DNA from: an uncultured Desulfovibrio sp.
GTDB taxonomy: Bacteria; Desulfobacterota; Desulfovibrionia; Desulfovibrionales; Desulfovibrionaceae
Direction: 5' to 3'
Assembly: GCA_947177085.1 (NCBI GenBank)
Contig: CAMWTD010000018.1
Location: forward strand, 1 to 18,483
Length of the DNA: 18,483 bases
Shown here: piece by piece, positions 1-6,230 of the stretch
Layout of the letters: each line of letters starts with the position of its first letter
Numbering within the stretch: the first letter of the stretch is position 1
Made by a program: the position numbers and the translations under genes
Notes under the pieces: model-generated
What the model was told of the DNA's origin: nothing
The model's database searches: none
Seen by the model: only the letters and a program-made list of their open reading frames with translations

Positions 1-142
1 CTATCTCCGCCACGCTCATGCCAGCGCGGCCGCAGAGAAATGCATCCATGTCGGTGAAGGCGCACGAAAGCTCCCGCGCCAGCGCCCGGCCCACGGTGGT
101 CTTGCCGGCCCCGCGCCCTCCCACAAGGAAGACGATGCCCAT
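1..142 (-). CDS. aroL: Shikimate kinase, N-terminal part (cut by window edge)
   Basis: Only the first 47 residues are in the window. They begin MGIVFLVGGRGAGKTTVGRA, containing a P-loop (GGRGAGKT, residues 8-15), followed by FTDMDAFL and a GMSVAEI segment. That order (Walker A, then a DxD-type shikimate-site aspartate, then M-S/T-V-A-E-I) is characteristic of shikimate kinase and resembles the AroL form more than AroK. The enzyme phosphorylates shikimate with ATP in the cytoplasm, the fifth step of the chorismate pathway. The ATG lies 2 bp after the stop of the upstream response regulator gene and has a good ribosome site (GAGGAGGG, 8 bases before), so it is probably the third gene of the kinase/regulator operon. 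Other small P-loop kinases cannot be fully excluded from 47 residues. Confidence 0.8.
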   Translation of the reverse strand, partial: MGIVFLVGGRGAGKTTVGRALARELSCAFTDMDAFLCGRAGMSVAEI

Positions 143-144
143 TT

Positions 145-1584
145 TTAACCCTCCTCCCCGCCATCCGTCTCGGCGCCGTAGCGGTGGAGCCTCGCGTGCA
201 GGGTCTTGCGGGTGATGCCGAGCACGCGCGCGGCCTCGCTCTTGTTGCCGCCGCAACTTTGCAGCGTGCGCAGGATGACCTCCCGCTCCACCTCTTCCAG
301 CGTGGGCAGCCGGCCGCCGCCCGACACGGCCTGCGCGGGCGCGTGGGCTTGCGCGCCGGGCGCGACGCCGCCCCGGGCAGCGGGGCCGTCCGCTCCGCGC
401 GGCAGCCGTGCCGTCAGGAGCCGCTCGGGCAGCTCGCGCAGGTCGATATACTCCCCGGGCATGAGGATGACGGCCCGCTCCATGACATTCTCAAGCTCGC
501 GCACATTGCCCGGCCACGCATAGCGGGCGAGCGCGTCCAGCGCCTGCGGCGCGATGCCCGCGAGGCGCTTGTGGTTCGCCTTGGCGAAGCGCGCGGCGAA
601 ATGCCGGGCGAGGAGCTCGATGTCGCCCTCGCGGTCGCGCAGGGGGGGCATGGTCAGCGTCACCACGTTGAGGCGGTAATAGAGATCCTCGCGGAAGCGG
701 CCCTCGGCCGTCTCCCGCGCGAGGTCGCGGTTGGTGGCCGCGATGACGCGCACATCCACGGGCTCGGGCTTCGTGCCGCCCACGCTCAGCACCTCGCGCT
801 CCTGGAGCACCCTGAGGAGCTTGACCTGCATGGAAAGCGGCATCTCGCCGATCTCGTCGAGGAAGATGGTACCCCCCCGGGCCCGCACAAAGAGCCCCTC
901 GTGGCGGCGGTCCGCCCCGGTAAAAGCCCCCTTTTCGTGCCCGAAAAGCTCCGAGGCGAGCAGGGTCTCGGTGAGCGCGCCGCAGTTGACGGCCACAAAG
1001 GGTCCGGCGGCGCGGCGGCTCTGCCCGTGGACGGCGCGCGCGGCGAGCTCCTTGCCCGTGCCCGACTCCCCGGCCACGAGCACGGTGGCCTCGCTGGGCG
1101 CGATGGTGCGGATCATCTCCCAGAGCTCGCGCATGGGCGCGCTCTGGCCGAGGATGCCGCCGCGGCCGTCCTCGGCGAGCCGGCGTGAGAGGGCCGCGTT
1201 TTCCTCCACAAGGTCCGCATGGGCGAAGACATTGCGGAGGCTCACCTTGAGCCGCTCGAAATCCAGGGGCTTGGCGAGATAGTCCCACGCGCCGCTCTTG
1301 ATGGCCTCCACCGCGGCCGGAACGTCCGAATACGCGGTCATCATAAGCACGGGGAGCGCCGGCCGCGCCGCATGGAGCTCCTTCAGGGCCGCAAGGCCGT
1401 CCTTGACCGGCATGCGCACATCGAGCAGGGCGAGGTCAAAGGGACGCGAGAGGCCGAGGCGCACGGCCTCGCCGCCGTCGGCCGCCACTTCCACGGCATA
1501 GCCCCAGTTTTCCAGCAGGGTCGCGAGCATATGGCGGTGAGCCGCATCGTCATCGGCCACAAGGATGGAAAGCCGCTTCGTCAT
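145..1584 (-). CDS. zraR: Sigma-54-dependent NtrC-family response regulator, ZraR-like
   Basis: 479 residues in the classic three-domain order. The receiver domain is at residues 1-120, with acidic pocket DDD (11-13) and phospho-acceptor Asp55 in LLDVRMP. The AAA+ domain is at about 148-385, with Walker A GESGTGKE (172-179), the sigma-54 contact loop GAFTGA (219-224) and a Walker B region around FLDEIGEM. The C-terminal Fis-type helix-turn-helix is at about 445-470 (GGNKSEAARVLGITRKTLHA). Such proteins, when phosphorylated, bind enhancer-like sites and open sigma-54 promoters. The start is chosen because its ATGA overlaps the kinase stop by 4 bp. Upstream in-frame extensions would run through the kinase gene and are not believed. 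Assignment to ZraR rests on the adjacent kinase and the divergent zraP-like gene with a sigma-54 promoter. NtrC-family membership is near certain; the metal-responsive role is inferred. Confidence 0.9.
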   Translation of the reverse strand: MTKRLSILVADDDAAHRHMLATLLENWGYAVEVAADGGEAVRLGLSRPFDLALLDVRMPVKDGLAALKELHAARPALPVLMMTAYSDVPAAVEAIKSGAWDYLAKPLDFERLKVSLRNVFAHADLVEENAALSRRLAEDGRGGILGQSAPMRELWEMIRTIAPSEATVLVAGESGTGKELAARAVHGQSRRAAGPFVAVNCGALTETLLASELFGHEKGAFTGADRRHEGLFVRARGGTIFLDEIGEMPLSMQVKLLRVLQEREVLSVGGTKPEPVDVRVIAATNRDLARETAEGRFREDLYYRLNVVTLTMPPLRDREGDIELLARHFAARFAKANHKRLAGIAPQALDALARYAWPGNVRELENVMERAVILMPGEYIDLRELPERLLTARLPRGADGPAARGGVAPGAQAHAPAQAVSGGGRLPTLEEVEREVILRTLQSCGGNKSEAARVLGITRKTLHARLHRYGAETDGGEEG

Positions 1585-3482
1585 GCCGCGCCTCCGCGCG
1601 CCCGCGGCGCGGCCGCCCCGGGGAGCTCGATGGTCATGGTGGTTCCGTGGCCGGGCAACGTGCTCACGCTGATGGCCCCGCCATGCTGCTCGACGATCTG
1701 GCGGGCGATGGCGAGGCCGAGGCCCGTGCCTGTGGCCCTGGTGGTGAAATAGGGGGTGAAGATCTGGGCGGCGGTCTCCCGCGCCATGCCGCAGCCCGTG
1801 TCGCGCACGCGGATGCGCCAACCCGGGGACGCAGCGTCGGAAGCGGCATCCTCCCCCTGCTTCGGAGCGGGCTCCAGCGCCACCTCCACCTCGCCGCCCG
1901 CATCCGTTGCCTGGATGGCATTGATGACGAGGTTGAGCACGGCCTGCATGAGCCTGTCCGCGTCCACGCTCGCCACGTCCCCGCCGCCTTCCGGGAGGAC
2001 CGCGGCGAGGCGCACGCCCTTTGCCGCGGCGTCGGGCGCGGCCACGGCCACGACGCGGGAGAGCACGTCGCCCAGATGCACGGGCCCGGGCGCAAGGTCG
2101 CGCGGCCGCGCGAGACTGAGCAGGTCGGCGAGCACCCGGTCGAGGCGGGCCGTCTCCTCGATGAGCAGCTCCCCGGTGGCGTGGCCGAGGGGGTCGTTCC
2201 TGAGGCGCTCGGTGAGATAGGTGGCGTAGCCCCGCACCGAGCTCAGGGGATTGCGGATCTCGTGCGCGAGGCCCGCGGCGAGCTTGCCCAGGGCGGAGAG
2301 GCGCTCATGCTGGCGGAGCTTGCGTTCAAGGCCGCGGATCTCGCCCATGTCGCGCAGGGCAAAGAGATAGCCCAATACTTCGGCCCCGCCGTGTGCCTTG
2401 CCCCCGCCCTGGCTGCCGTACAGCCGCGCCGCCGTGAGCTCCACGGGCACGGGGTCGCCCTTGGGCCGCCAAAGTTCCAGCTCGCGGCAGATGAGCTCCG
2501 CGCCGCCCGCAAGCTCGGCAAGGAGCGCGTCGAGCTCAAGCCCCGCGGCGGCGTCCCGGGGCAGGGAGGCCGCCTCCCCCTCCATGCCGAGGAGCGCGCG
2601 GGCGCGCGCATTGGAGAGACGCACCTTGCCCGCGCGGTCCAGCACGAGGAGCCCGGCGGGATAGTTGCGCACCACCTGCGCGGCCAGGGCCTCGGCATCG
2701 GCGAGCAGACGCCGCGAGGAGCGGTAGCGCCGGAACAACAGCACAAGGGCGGCCACCGCCTCGGCCGCCACGAGCACGATGCCGGCCATGATCCAGAGCT
2801 GGAGCGCGAGCTCGGCGAGGTGGTCCTCCATGCCCGTCACGTCCAGGGCCACAAAGACGCAGCCAAGGCCCTCCCCGGCCGGGCGGGAGAGGCCGGCGCG
2901 TCCGTGGCGTCCCGGCGCGCCGCGCAGGCGCGCCGGGGCGAAGAGCCGCCAGGTCTCGTAAACGGAGGGGTCATCCGGGCTGAAGCGGCCGCGCGTGACC
3001 GTGCCCGGAGCCAGCCGGCGCATTTCCTCGGGGGTGTAGAGCGCGGCCCCGGCCAGTTCGGGATTGCTGTCAGCGAGGATGCGGCCCGCGGCGTCGGTGA
3101 TGGCTATCCAGGCCACGCCGGGCTGGCGCGCCACCTCGGCCACGAGGCGCTCGAGCCCGCCCGCGCCCGTATGCCGGCCGTCCAGAAAACGCGCGCTGCC
3201 TTCCAGCGCCCAGACGAGCGAGTCGGCGCGGCCGTGAATGGCGGCCAGCATCTGCGCCCGCTCCCGCTCCTCCACGCGGCCGATGAGGAGCGCGGCCACG
3301 CCAGCCCCCGCCACGGCTATACAGGCCAGCAGGAGCAAAGGCCGCAGCAGTGGCCGGCTCCGCCCCCAGGCCAGGGCGCGGTCCAGCCCGCGCGGGCGGG
3401 CGCGAAGGACTCCGGCCGGAGGCGCGCCTTGCGGGTCAAAAGTATCCGCTTTTCCCGATTCTGTAACCTTTTTACTCACCAT
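1581..3482 (-). CDS. zraS: Membrane-bound sensor histidine kinase, ZraS-like
   Basis: 633 residues. Transmembrane segments are at about 46-68 and 230-253, bracketing a roughly 160-residue periplasmic sensor domain. A PAS-like domain follows at about 275-370 (GLLVLDRAGKVRLSNARA). The dimerisation/phospho-acceptor helix carries LAAGLAHEIRNPLSSVRGY with His407. The ATPase domain has an N-box (NAIQATDAGG), a G1 box (RDTGCGM), an F-box (FTPYFTTR) and a G2 box (GTGLGLAI). This is the layout of kinases paired with NtrC-type regulators. It should autophosphorylate and pass phosphate to the downstream regulator, which it overlaps by 4 bp. I prefer the ATG at 3482 because an AAGGG ribosome site precedes it; an upstream TTG at 3530 is possible but has no support. 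The signal sensed is unknown; zinc/copper or envelope stress is inferred only from the neighbouring zraP-like gene. Confidence 0.88.
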   Translation of the reverse strand: MVSKKVTESGKADTFDPQGAPPAGVLRARPRGLDRALAWGRSRPLLRPLLLLACIAVAGAGVAALLIGRVEERERAQMLAAIHGRADSLVWALEGSARFLDGRHTGAGGLERLVAEVARQPGVAWIAITDAAGRILADSNPELAGAALYTPEEMRRLAPGTVTRGRFSPDDPSVYETWRLFAPARLRGAPGRHGRAGLSRPAGEGLGCVFVALDVTGMEDHLAELALQLWIMAGIVLVAAEAVAALVLLFRRYRSSRRLLADAEALAAQVVRNYPAGLLVLDRAGKVRLSNARARALLGMEGEAASLPRDAAAGLELDALLAELAGGAELICRELELWRPKGDPVPVELTAARLYGSQGGGKAHGGAEVLGYLFALRDMGEIRGLERKLRQHERLSALGKLAAGLAHEIRNPLSSVRGYATYLTERLRNDPLGHATGELLIEETARLDRVLADLLSLARPRDLAPGPVHLGDVLSRVVAVAAPDAAAKGVRLAAVLPEGGGDVASVDADRLMQAVLNLVINAIQATDAGGEVEVALEPAPKQGEDAASDAASPGWRIRVRDTGCGMARETAAQIFTPYFTTRATGTGLGLAIARQIVEQHGGAISVSTLPGHGTTMTIELPGAAAPRARGGAA

Positions 3483-3508
3483 AGGCTGCCCTTGGGTAAA
3501 AAAGTTAC
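3463..3508. promoter_or_regulatory. Paired dyads, candidate ZraR-type enhancer sites
   Basis: GTAACCTTTTTAC (3463-3475) and GTAAAAAAGTTAC (3496-3508) are near-perfect inverted copies of each other (12 of 13 bases). Each is itself a GTAA-N5-TTAC dyad. Their centres are 33 bp apart, close to three helical turns, as expected for cooperative binding on one DNA face. They lie roughly 110 and 143 bp upstream of the predicted sigma-54 start of the zraP-like gene, a normal distance for NtrC-family activators. The left dyad lies within the first codons of the kinase gene and the right one just upstream of its ribosome site. Binding by the neighbouring regulator is inference. Confidence 0.65.
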
Positions 3509-3585
3509 GCCATCCCGTGCCCCTGCGCAAGGCTCGGGACGAGTTTTTTTGCCATTTTCCCGCGATTCAAAGCGGTTATGTGAAA

Positions 3586-3601
3586 TGGCACGCAGCTTGC
3601 T
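3586..3601 (+). promoter_or_regulatory. Sigma-54 (-24/-12) promoter of the zraP-like gene
   Basis: TGGCACGCAGCTTGCT matches the sigma-54 consensus TGGCACG-N4-TTGCW at every defined position, with GG at 3587-3588 and GC at 3599-3600 (correct 10-base spacing). Transcription would start near 3612, giving a leader of about 50 bases before the ATG at 3661. The adjacent sigma-54 activator gene and paired upstream dyads support the call. Confidence 0.88.
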
Positions 3602-3660
3602 TCCTATGCGACATCCCCCAATCGGCGCATGAGCGCCCAACTTCAACACGAGGAAGACGC

Positions 3661-4245
3661 ATGACCCTCTTCAGCAAAAAGCTCACCACCGTGGCCCTGG
3701 CGGCCATCCTGGCCCTGGGCGCGGCAGGCGCGGCCCAGGCCGCGGGCCGCGACTATCGCCCCGACGCCCAGGCCTGGCCCGGCCTTACGACGGAGCAGCA
3801 GACCAAGGCGAAGAAGATCCACGACGAGACCGTGGCCCACACCAGCGGGACGCGCGAAAAACTGCGCGCCAAGCGTGCGGAGCTGGACGCCCAGCTTGCC
3901 AGCCCCGAGCCGGACAAGGACAAGATCGAAAGCCTCTCGCGTGAGATCGGCGAACTGCGCGGCAAGCTCATGGCCGCCCGCGTGGACCTGCGCGCCAAGC
4001 TCGCCAAGGAAGGCATCCCGGCCGAGGCCTTTGACGCCGGCCCCGGCCCCCGCAACGGCTTCGGGCCCGGCTTCGGGCCCGGCAATGGCCCCGCCAATGG
4101 CGGCCCCGGCTATGGCCCGGCCCCCTGCTGGGGCCCCGGCGGCGGCTATGGCTATGGCTATCATCACGGGCGTCGCGGCGGCCACCATCGCGGCGGCAAC
4201 TGGGGCGGCGGCTATGCCCCCATGGGCGGCTGCGGCTGCTGGTAG
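3661..4245 (+). CDS. zraP: Periplasmic ZraP-like heavy-metal/stress protein with Gly-His-Cys tail
   Basis: 194 residues. A signal peptide (about 1-28, cleavage near AQA-AGRD) is followed by a helical, charged region (about 40-120) opening with LTTEQQTKAKKIHDE, typical of the Spy/CpxP/ZraP-like periplasmic metal-sensor family. From about residue 124 the chain becomes low-complexity Gly/Pro/Asn (three 12-base tandem copies at 4057-4092), then carries Cys156, paired histidines at 168-169 and 175-176, and a terminal GCGCW with Cys191 and Cys193. In the family such proteins are zinc-binding periplasmic chaperones that also damp the cognate kinase. The tail's thiols and imidazoles are plausible metal ligands (inference). 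The gene is divergent from the kinase, has a GAGGAAG ribosome site and a sigma-54 promoter, and ends before a strong terminator. It could be annotated more generally as a periplasmic heavy metal sensor. Confidence 0.78.
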   Translation: MTLFSKKLTTVALAAILALGAAGAAQAAGRDYRPDAQAWPGLTTEQQTKAKKIHDETVAHTSGTREKLRAKRAELDAQLASPEPDKDKIESLSREIGELRGKLMAARVDLRAKLAKEGIPAEAFDAGPGPRNGFGPGFGPGNGPANGGPGYGPAPCWGPGGGYGYGYHHGRRGGHHRGGNWGGGYAPMGGCGCW

Positions 4246-4264
4246 GAAGTGAACTTGCGGCCTT

Positions 4265-4288
4265 GCGGGGCGCTCCTCCTCGCCCCGC
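4265..4288. other. GC hairpin after zraP-like gene
   Basis: GCGGGGCG (4265-4272) and CGCCCCGC (4281-4288) form a perfect 8-bp stem around an 8-base loop, 19 bases after the stop. It has no following T run, so it is probably an RNA 3'-end stabilising structure or a helper to the terminator that follows. Confidence 0.45.
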
Positions 4289-4319
4289 TGCCGCGCCTCC
4301 CGAACCCCCGCCACACAAC

Positions 4320-4351
4320 AAAAACGGGGAGCCTTGCGGCTCCCCGTTTTT
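4320..4351. terminator. Bidirectional intrinsic terminator between zraP-like gene and porin
   Basis: CGGGGAGCC (4325-4333) pairs with GGCTCCCCG (4338-4346) around a TTGC loop. The stem is flanked by a run of A on the left and a run of T on the right, so it is a canonical Rho-independent terminator read from either strand. It sits between convergent genes: 74 bp after the zraP-like stop and 25 bp after the porin stop. Confidence 0.92.
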
Positions 4352-4376
4352 CTTGTGCTGCTGCGAACTTCCGGAA

Positions 4377-5918
4377 CTAGAAGCTGTAGGCGAAGACGAG
4401 CTGCGCCTTCCAGGCATCCTGCTTCTGGAAGGAGGAGTTGCGCTCCCCGGCCTTCTTCCAGGTGTCGTTGTCCATGAAGTTGGCGATGTAGCCGAGCTCG
4501 AGGTTGATGTCGAAGTTCTCGTACATCTTGTAGTTGTTGACCAGGTTGAACTCAAGCAGGCCGTCGTTGGTGGTCAGGTACGGGCTCGTGCCGTTCCCCC
4601 AGCCGTCGTCCCAGGCGAAGGAGTTGTTCATGTACTTGACCATGCTGGTGCTGTTGGTGCCGCCCCAGTAGGCCACGCGGAAGGTGTGGGAGAGGTTCTC
4701 CACGAAGGTCATGTCGCGGAGCTGGAGGCCGATGCCCCAGGTGCCGGAATAGTCGAGGGCGAAGTCGTTCCACACCCAGCCCAGGTTGCCGTCGCCCATG
4801 AAGGAGGTGAAGGTGCCCATGGGAACGATGGAGGGCATGCGCTCGGAGCCGTTCTTCGGGTTGCCGTCGTCGCCCGAGGCATACCAGCCGAAGATGCCGG
4901 GCACGCCCCAATCCATCTTGTACTCAACGAGGGCCTTGGCCAGCCAGCCCTGGCGCTCGGTGCTGGAGCGCTTCACCACGCCCTGCTTGACGGCGTCATA
5001 GCGGCCCATGGGCTCGGAATAGCCGTAGTTGATGTCCACCTCGATGTTCAGCGGATCAAAGGCCGTGATGGTGAAGGGCAGACCGGCCCAGAACAGGCTG
5101 CCATAGCCCTTGCCCGTGCCGCCGATGTTCGTGGCCCCCTTGATGCCCGGATAGGGATAGAGGCTGTAGGGCAGGTTGCCGTCGGAGGTGCTGAACACCT
5201 CGTTGTCGTCGCGGCCCTGCCAGCCGTCGATGCCTTCCATGGCGTTGGCGCCCTTCATGCCGAGCATGGCCCAGGGCGTCACCTCGAAGCCGTCGAAGGT
5301 CAGGGGCACCATCAGGCTGAAGAGGTCGAGGTTGTCAAGGTAGCCCGCGCGGGTGGAGCCGGCCTGGCGGCCGTTCCAGCGGTTGCCGTCAAAGTTGTCG
5401 TTGAGCGGGCGCGCCCACAGGGCGGTGATGGAGACGTTGTCGTTGACCTTGTAGTTGGCGGTGATGCCGGCCACGTCGGTGTCCATGATGGCGGAGCCGC
5501 CGGCCGCGTTGGGCAGCGTCACGCCCTGGATGCCCATGCGGAACTTGAGATCCGTCTGGGGAACCATCCAGTCGATGTAGGCGCGCTTCAGCTTGATGAT
5601 CTTCTGGTCAGCGCCGAGGGCGCCGCCCTGGTCGGCACGGCCCCAATTGGTGTTGCCGATTTCAAAATACACCGTGCCGGACAGGCTCTCGCTGGCCACG
5701 GCGTCCAACTGGAGGCGCACACGCTGCACGGCGTCGAAGCTGCTCTCCAGATTGGTGGTCTTGTCGTTGCCCACGCGCTTCTTGTGGATGAGCTTGGTGT
5801 CGGACGCGGTGAAGCCCATGAGCCACTGGCCCTTGGCCTGGAAGTCAATGGCGCTCGCGCCGGTGGCAGCCCCGAAAACCAGGCCGGCGGCAAGCAGCAG
5901 GGTGCAAAGCTTTTTCAT
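4377..5918 (-). CDS. Outer membrane porin, Desulfovibrio homotrimeric type
   Basis: 513 residues. A signal peptide (MKKLCTLLLAAGLVFGAATG..., cleavage near residue 23 after ASA) is followed by alternating beta-strand segments rich in aromatic and Gly/Asn residues. Examples are VRLQLDAVASESLSGTVYFE and DLKFRMGIQGVTLPNAAGGS. The chain ends in AQLVFAYSF, with the C-terminal phenylalanine required for beta-barrel insertion by the BAM complex. Length and sequence style match the abundant porins of Desulfovibrio, which allow diffusion of small solutes across the outer membrane. The ribosome site (AGGAAGGGA) is strong, and the gene uses a noticeably restricted codon set, consistent with high expression. 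It is monocistronic: the terminator lies just downstream and a 312-bp gap upstream. Substrate preference cannot be read from sequence. Confidence 0.88.
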   Translation of the reverse strand: MKKLCTLLLAAGLVFGAATGASAIDFQAKGQWLMGFTASDTKLIHKKRVGNDKTTNLESSFDAVQRVRLQLDAVASESLSGTVYFEIGNTNWGRADQGGALGADQKIIKLKRAYIDWMVPQTDLKFRMGIQGVTLPNAAGGSAIMDTDVAGITANYKVNDNVSITALWARPLNDNFDGNRWNGRQAGSTRAGYLDNLDLFSLMVPLTFDGFEVTPWAMLGMKGANAMEGIDGWQGRDDNEVFSTSDGNLPYSLYPYPGIKGATNIGGTGKGYGSLFWAGLPFTITAFDPLNIEVDINYGYSEPMGRYDAVKQGVVKRSSTERQGWLAKALVEYKMDWGVPGIFGWYASGDDGNPKNGSERMPSIVPMGTFTSFMGDGNLGWVWNDFALDYSGTWGIGLQLRDMTFVENLSHTFRVAYWGGTNSTSMVKYMNNSFAWDDGWGNGTSPYLTTNDGLLEFNLVNNYKMYENFDINLELGYIANFMDNDTWKKAGERNSSFQKQDAWKAQLVFAYSF

Positions 5919-5980
5919 GATCCCTTCCTCTCTTTCCCTTAACCTTCAAAAACATGCCCCACCCCATGCAGGGCAAAATT

Positions 5981-6009
5981 TTTGTACCGGGAGCGCGCAC
6001 AAAATGCAA
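5981..6009 (-). promoter_or_regulatory. Possible sigma-70 promoter of the porin gene
   Basis: On the minus strand TTGCAT (6004-6009) and TACAAA (5981-5986) are separated by 17 bases, giving a leader of about 55-60 bases. The hexamers match consensus only moderately (3/6 and 4/6). The AT-rich block directly upstream could act as an UP element, which would suit a highly expressed porin. Confidence 0.4.
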
Positions 6010-6017
6010 GCGTTTTT

Positions 6018-6033
6018 GTAAAAAAATTTTTAC
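6018..6033. promoter_or_regulatory. AT-rich palindrome upstream of porin promoter
   Basis: GTAAAAAAATTTTTAC is a 7-bp perfect inverted repeat around a 2-base centre, immediately upstream of the candidate -35 element of the porin gene. Such placement fits an activator site or an UP element. The protein that binds is not identifiable from sequence. Confidence 0.4.
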
Positions 6034-6211
6034 TGGAATTTTCTCTATGGAAAATCAATGGGTTGTCTTGTGCACAGGGGAACGACTCCCCAAAAATTTC
6101 CTGCGTGCGGCATCGGCAGGCTTCTGCCGGATGCGCCTCACCAGGCTTTCGCACCCGGGCATCAGCCAAATCCCGCAATCGGCCCGGGCACTCCTACCCA
6201 CCGGAAAGCGA

Positions 6212-6230
6212 CCGGGACCCGCGGTCTCGG
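6212..6230 (-). terminator. Weak hairpin just after methyltransferase stop
   Basis: Read on the minus strand, CCGAGACC and GGTCCCGG form a stem (7 of 8 pairs) around a 3-base loop directly after the methyltransferase stop. It is followed by TCGCTTT rather than a clean T run. It may contribute to termination but is not a strong signal. Confidence 0.3.

Larger units (their letters stand above)
5919..6230. other. 312-bp non-coding region between porin and methyltransferase genes
   Basis: No convincing gene lies here. The porin-proximal part (to about 6060) is AT-rich and holds the candidate porin promoter and the 6018-6033 palindrome. The middle carries an inverted repeat at 6110-6134: GCATCGGCAG against CTGCCGGATGC with one bulged base. 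The methyltransferase-proximal part carries the small hairpin listed at 6212-6230. Confidence 0.6.

Noticed and set aside
3503..3525. Sigma-54-like GGGCACGGGATGGCG on the minus strand before the kinase gene
   Set aside because: The second element is GGC one base too close and lacks TTGC; spacing between GG and GC is critical for sigma-54.
3482..3530. Upstream TTG start for the histidine kinase
   Set aside because: It adds 16 residues with no ribosome site; the ATG at 3482 has AAGGG at correct spacing.
1647..3632. Long plus-strand open frame (661 codons) opposite the histidine kinase
   Set aside because: It is antisense to a kinase with all catalytic motifs; the translation is low-complexity Arg/Ala/Gly/His with no domain. 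In GC-rich DNA such open antisense frames are expected.
4057..4092. Tandem 12-base repeats as a possible CRISPR or mobile-element footprint
   Set aside because: They encode in-frame Gly-Phe-Gly-Pro-like repeats of the ZraP tail, with no spacers or flanking element.
4263..5942. Long plus-strand open frame opposite the porin
   Set aside because: The product is a Val/Gly/His/Glu-rich mirror of porin codons and begins inside the terminator region; no ribosome site or recognised fold.
6077..6091. GGGGA/TCCCC hairpin upstream of the porin gene
   Set aside because: Only 5 bp, followed by A rather than T on the plus strand and preceded by T on the minus strand, so it is not a terminator in either direction.
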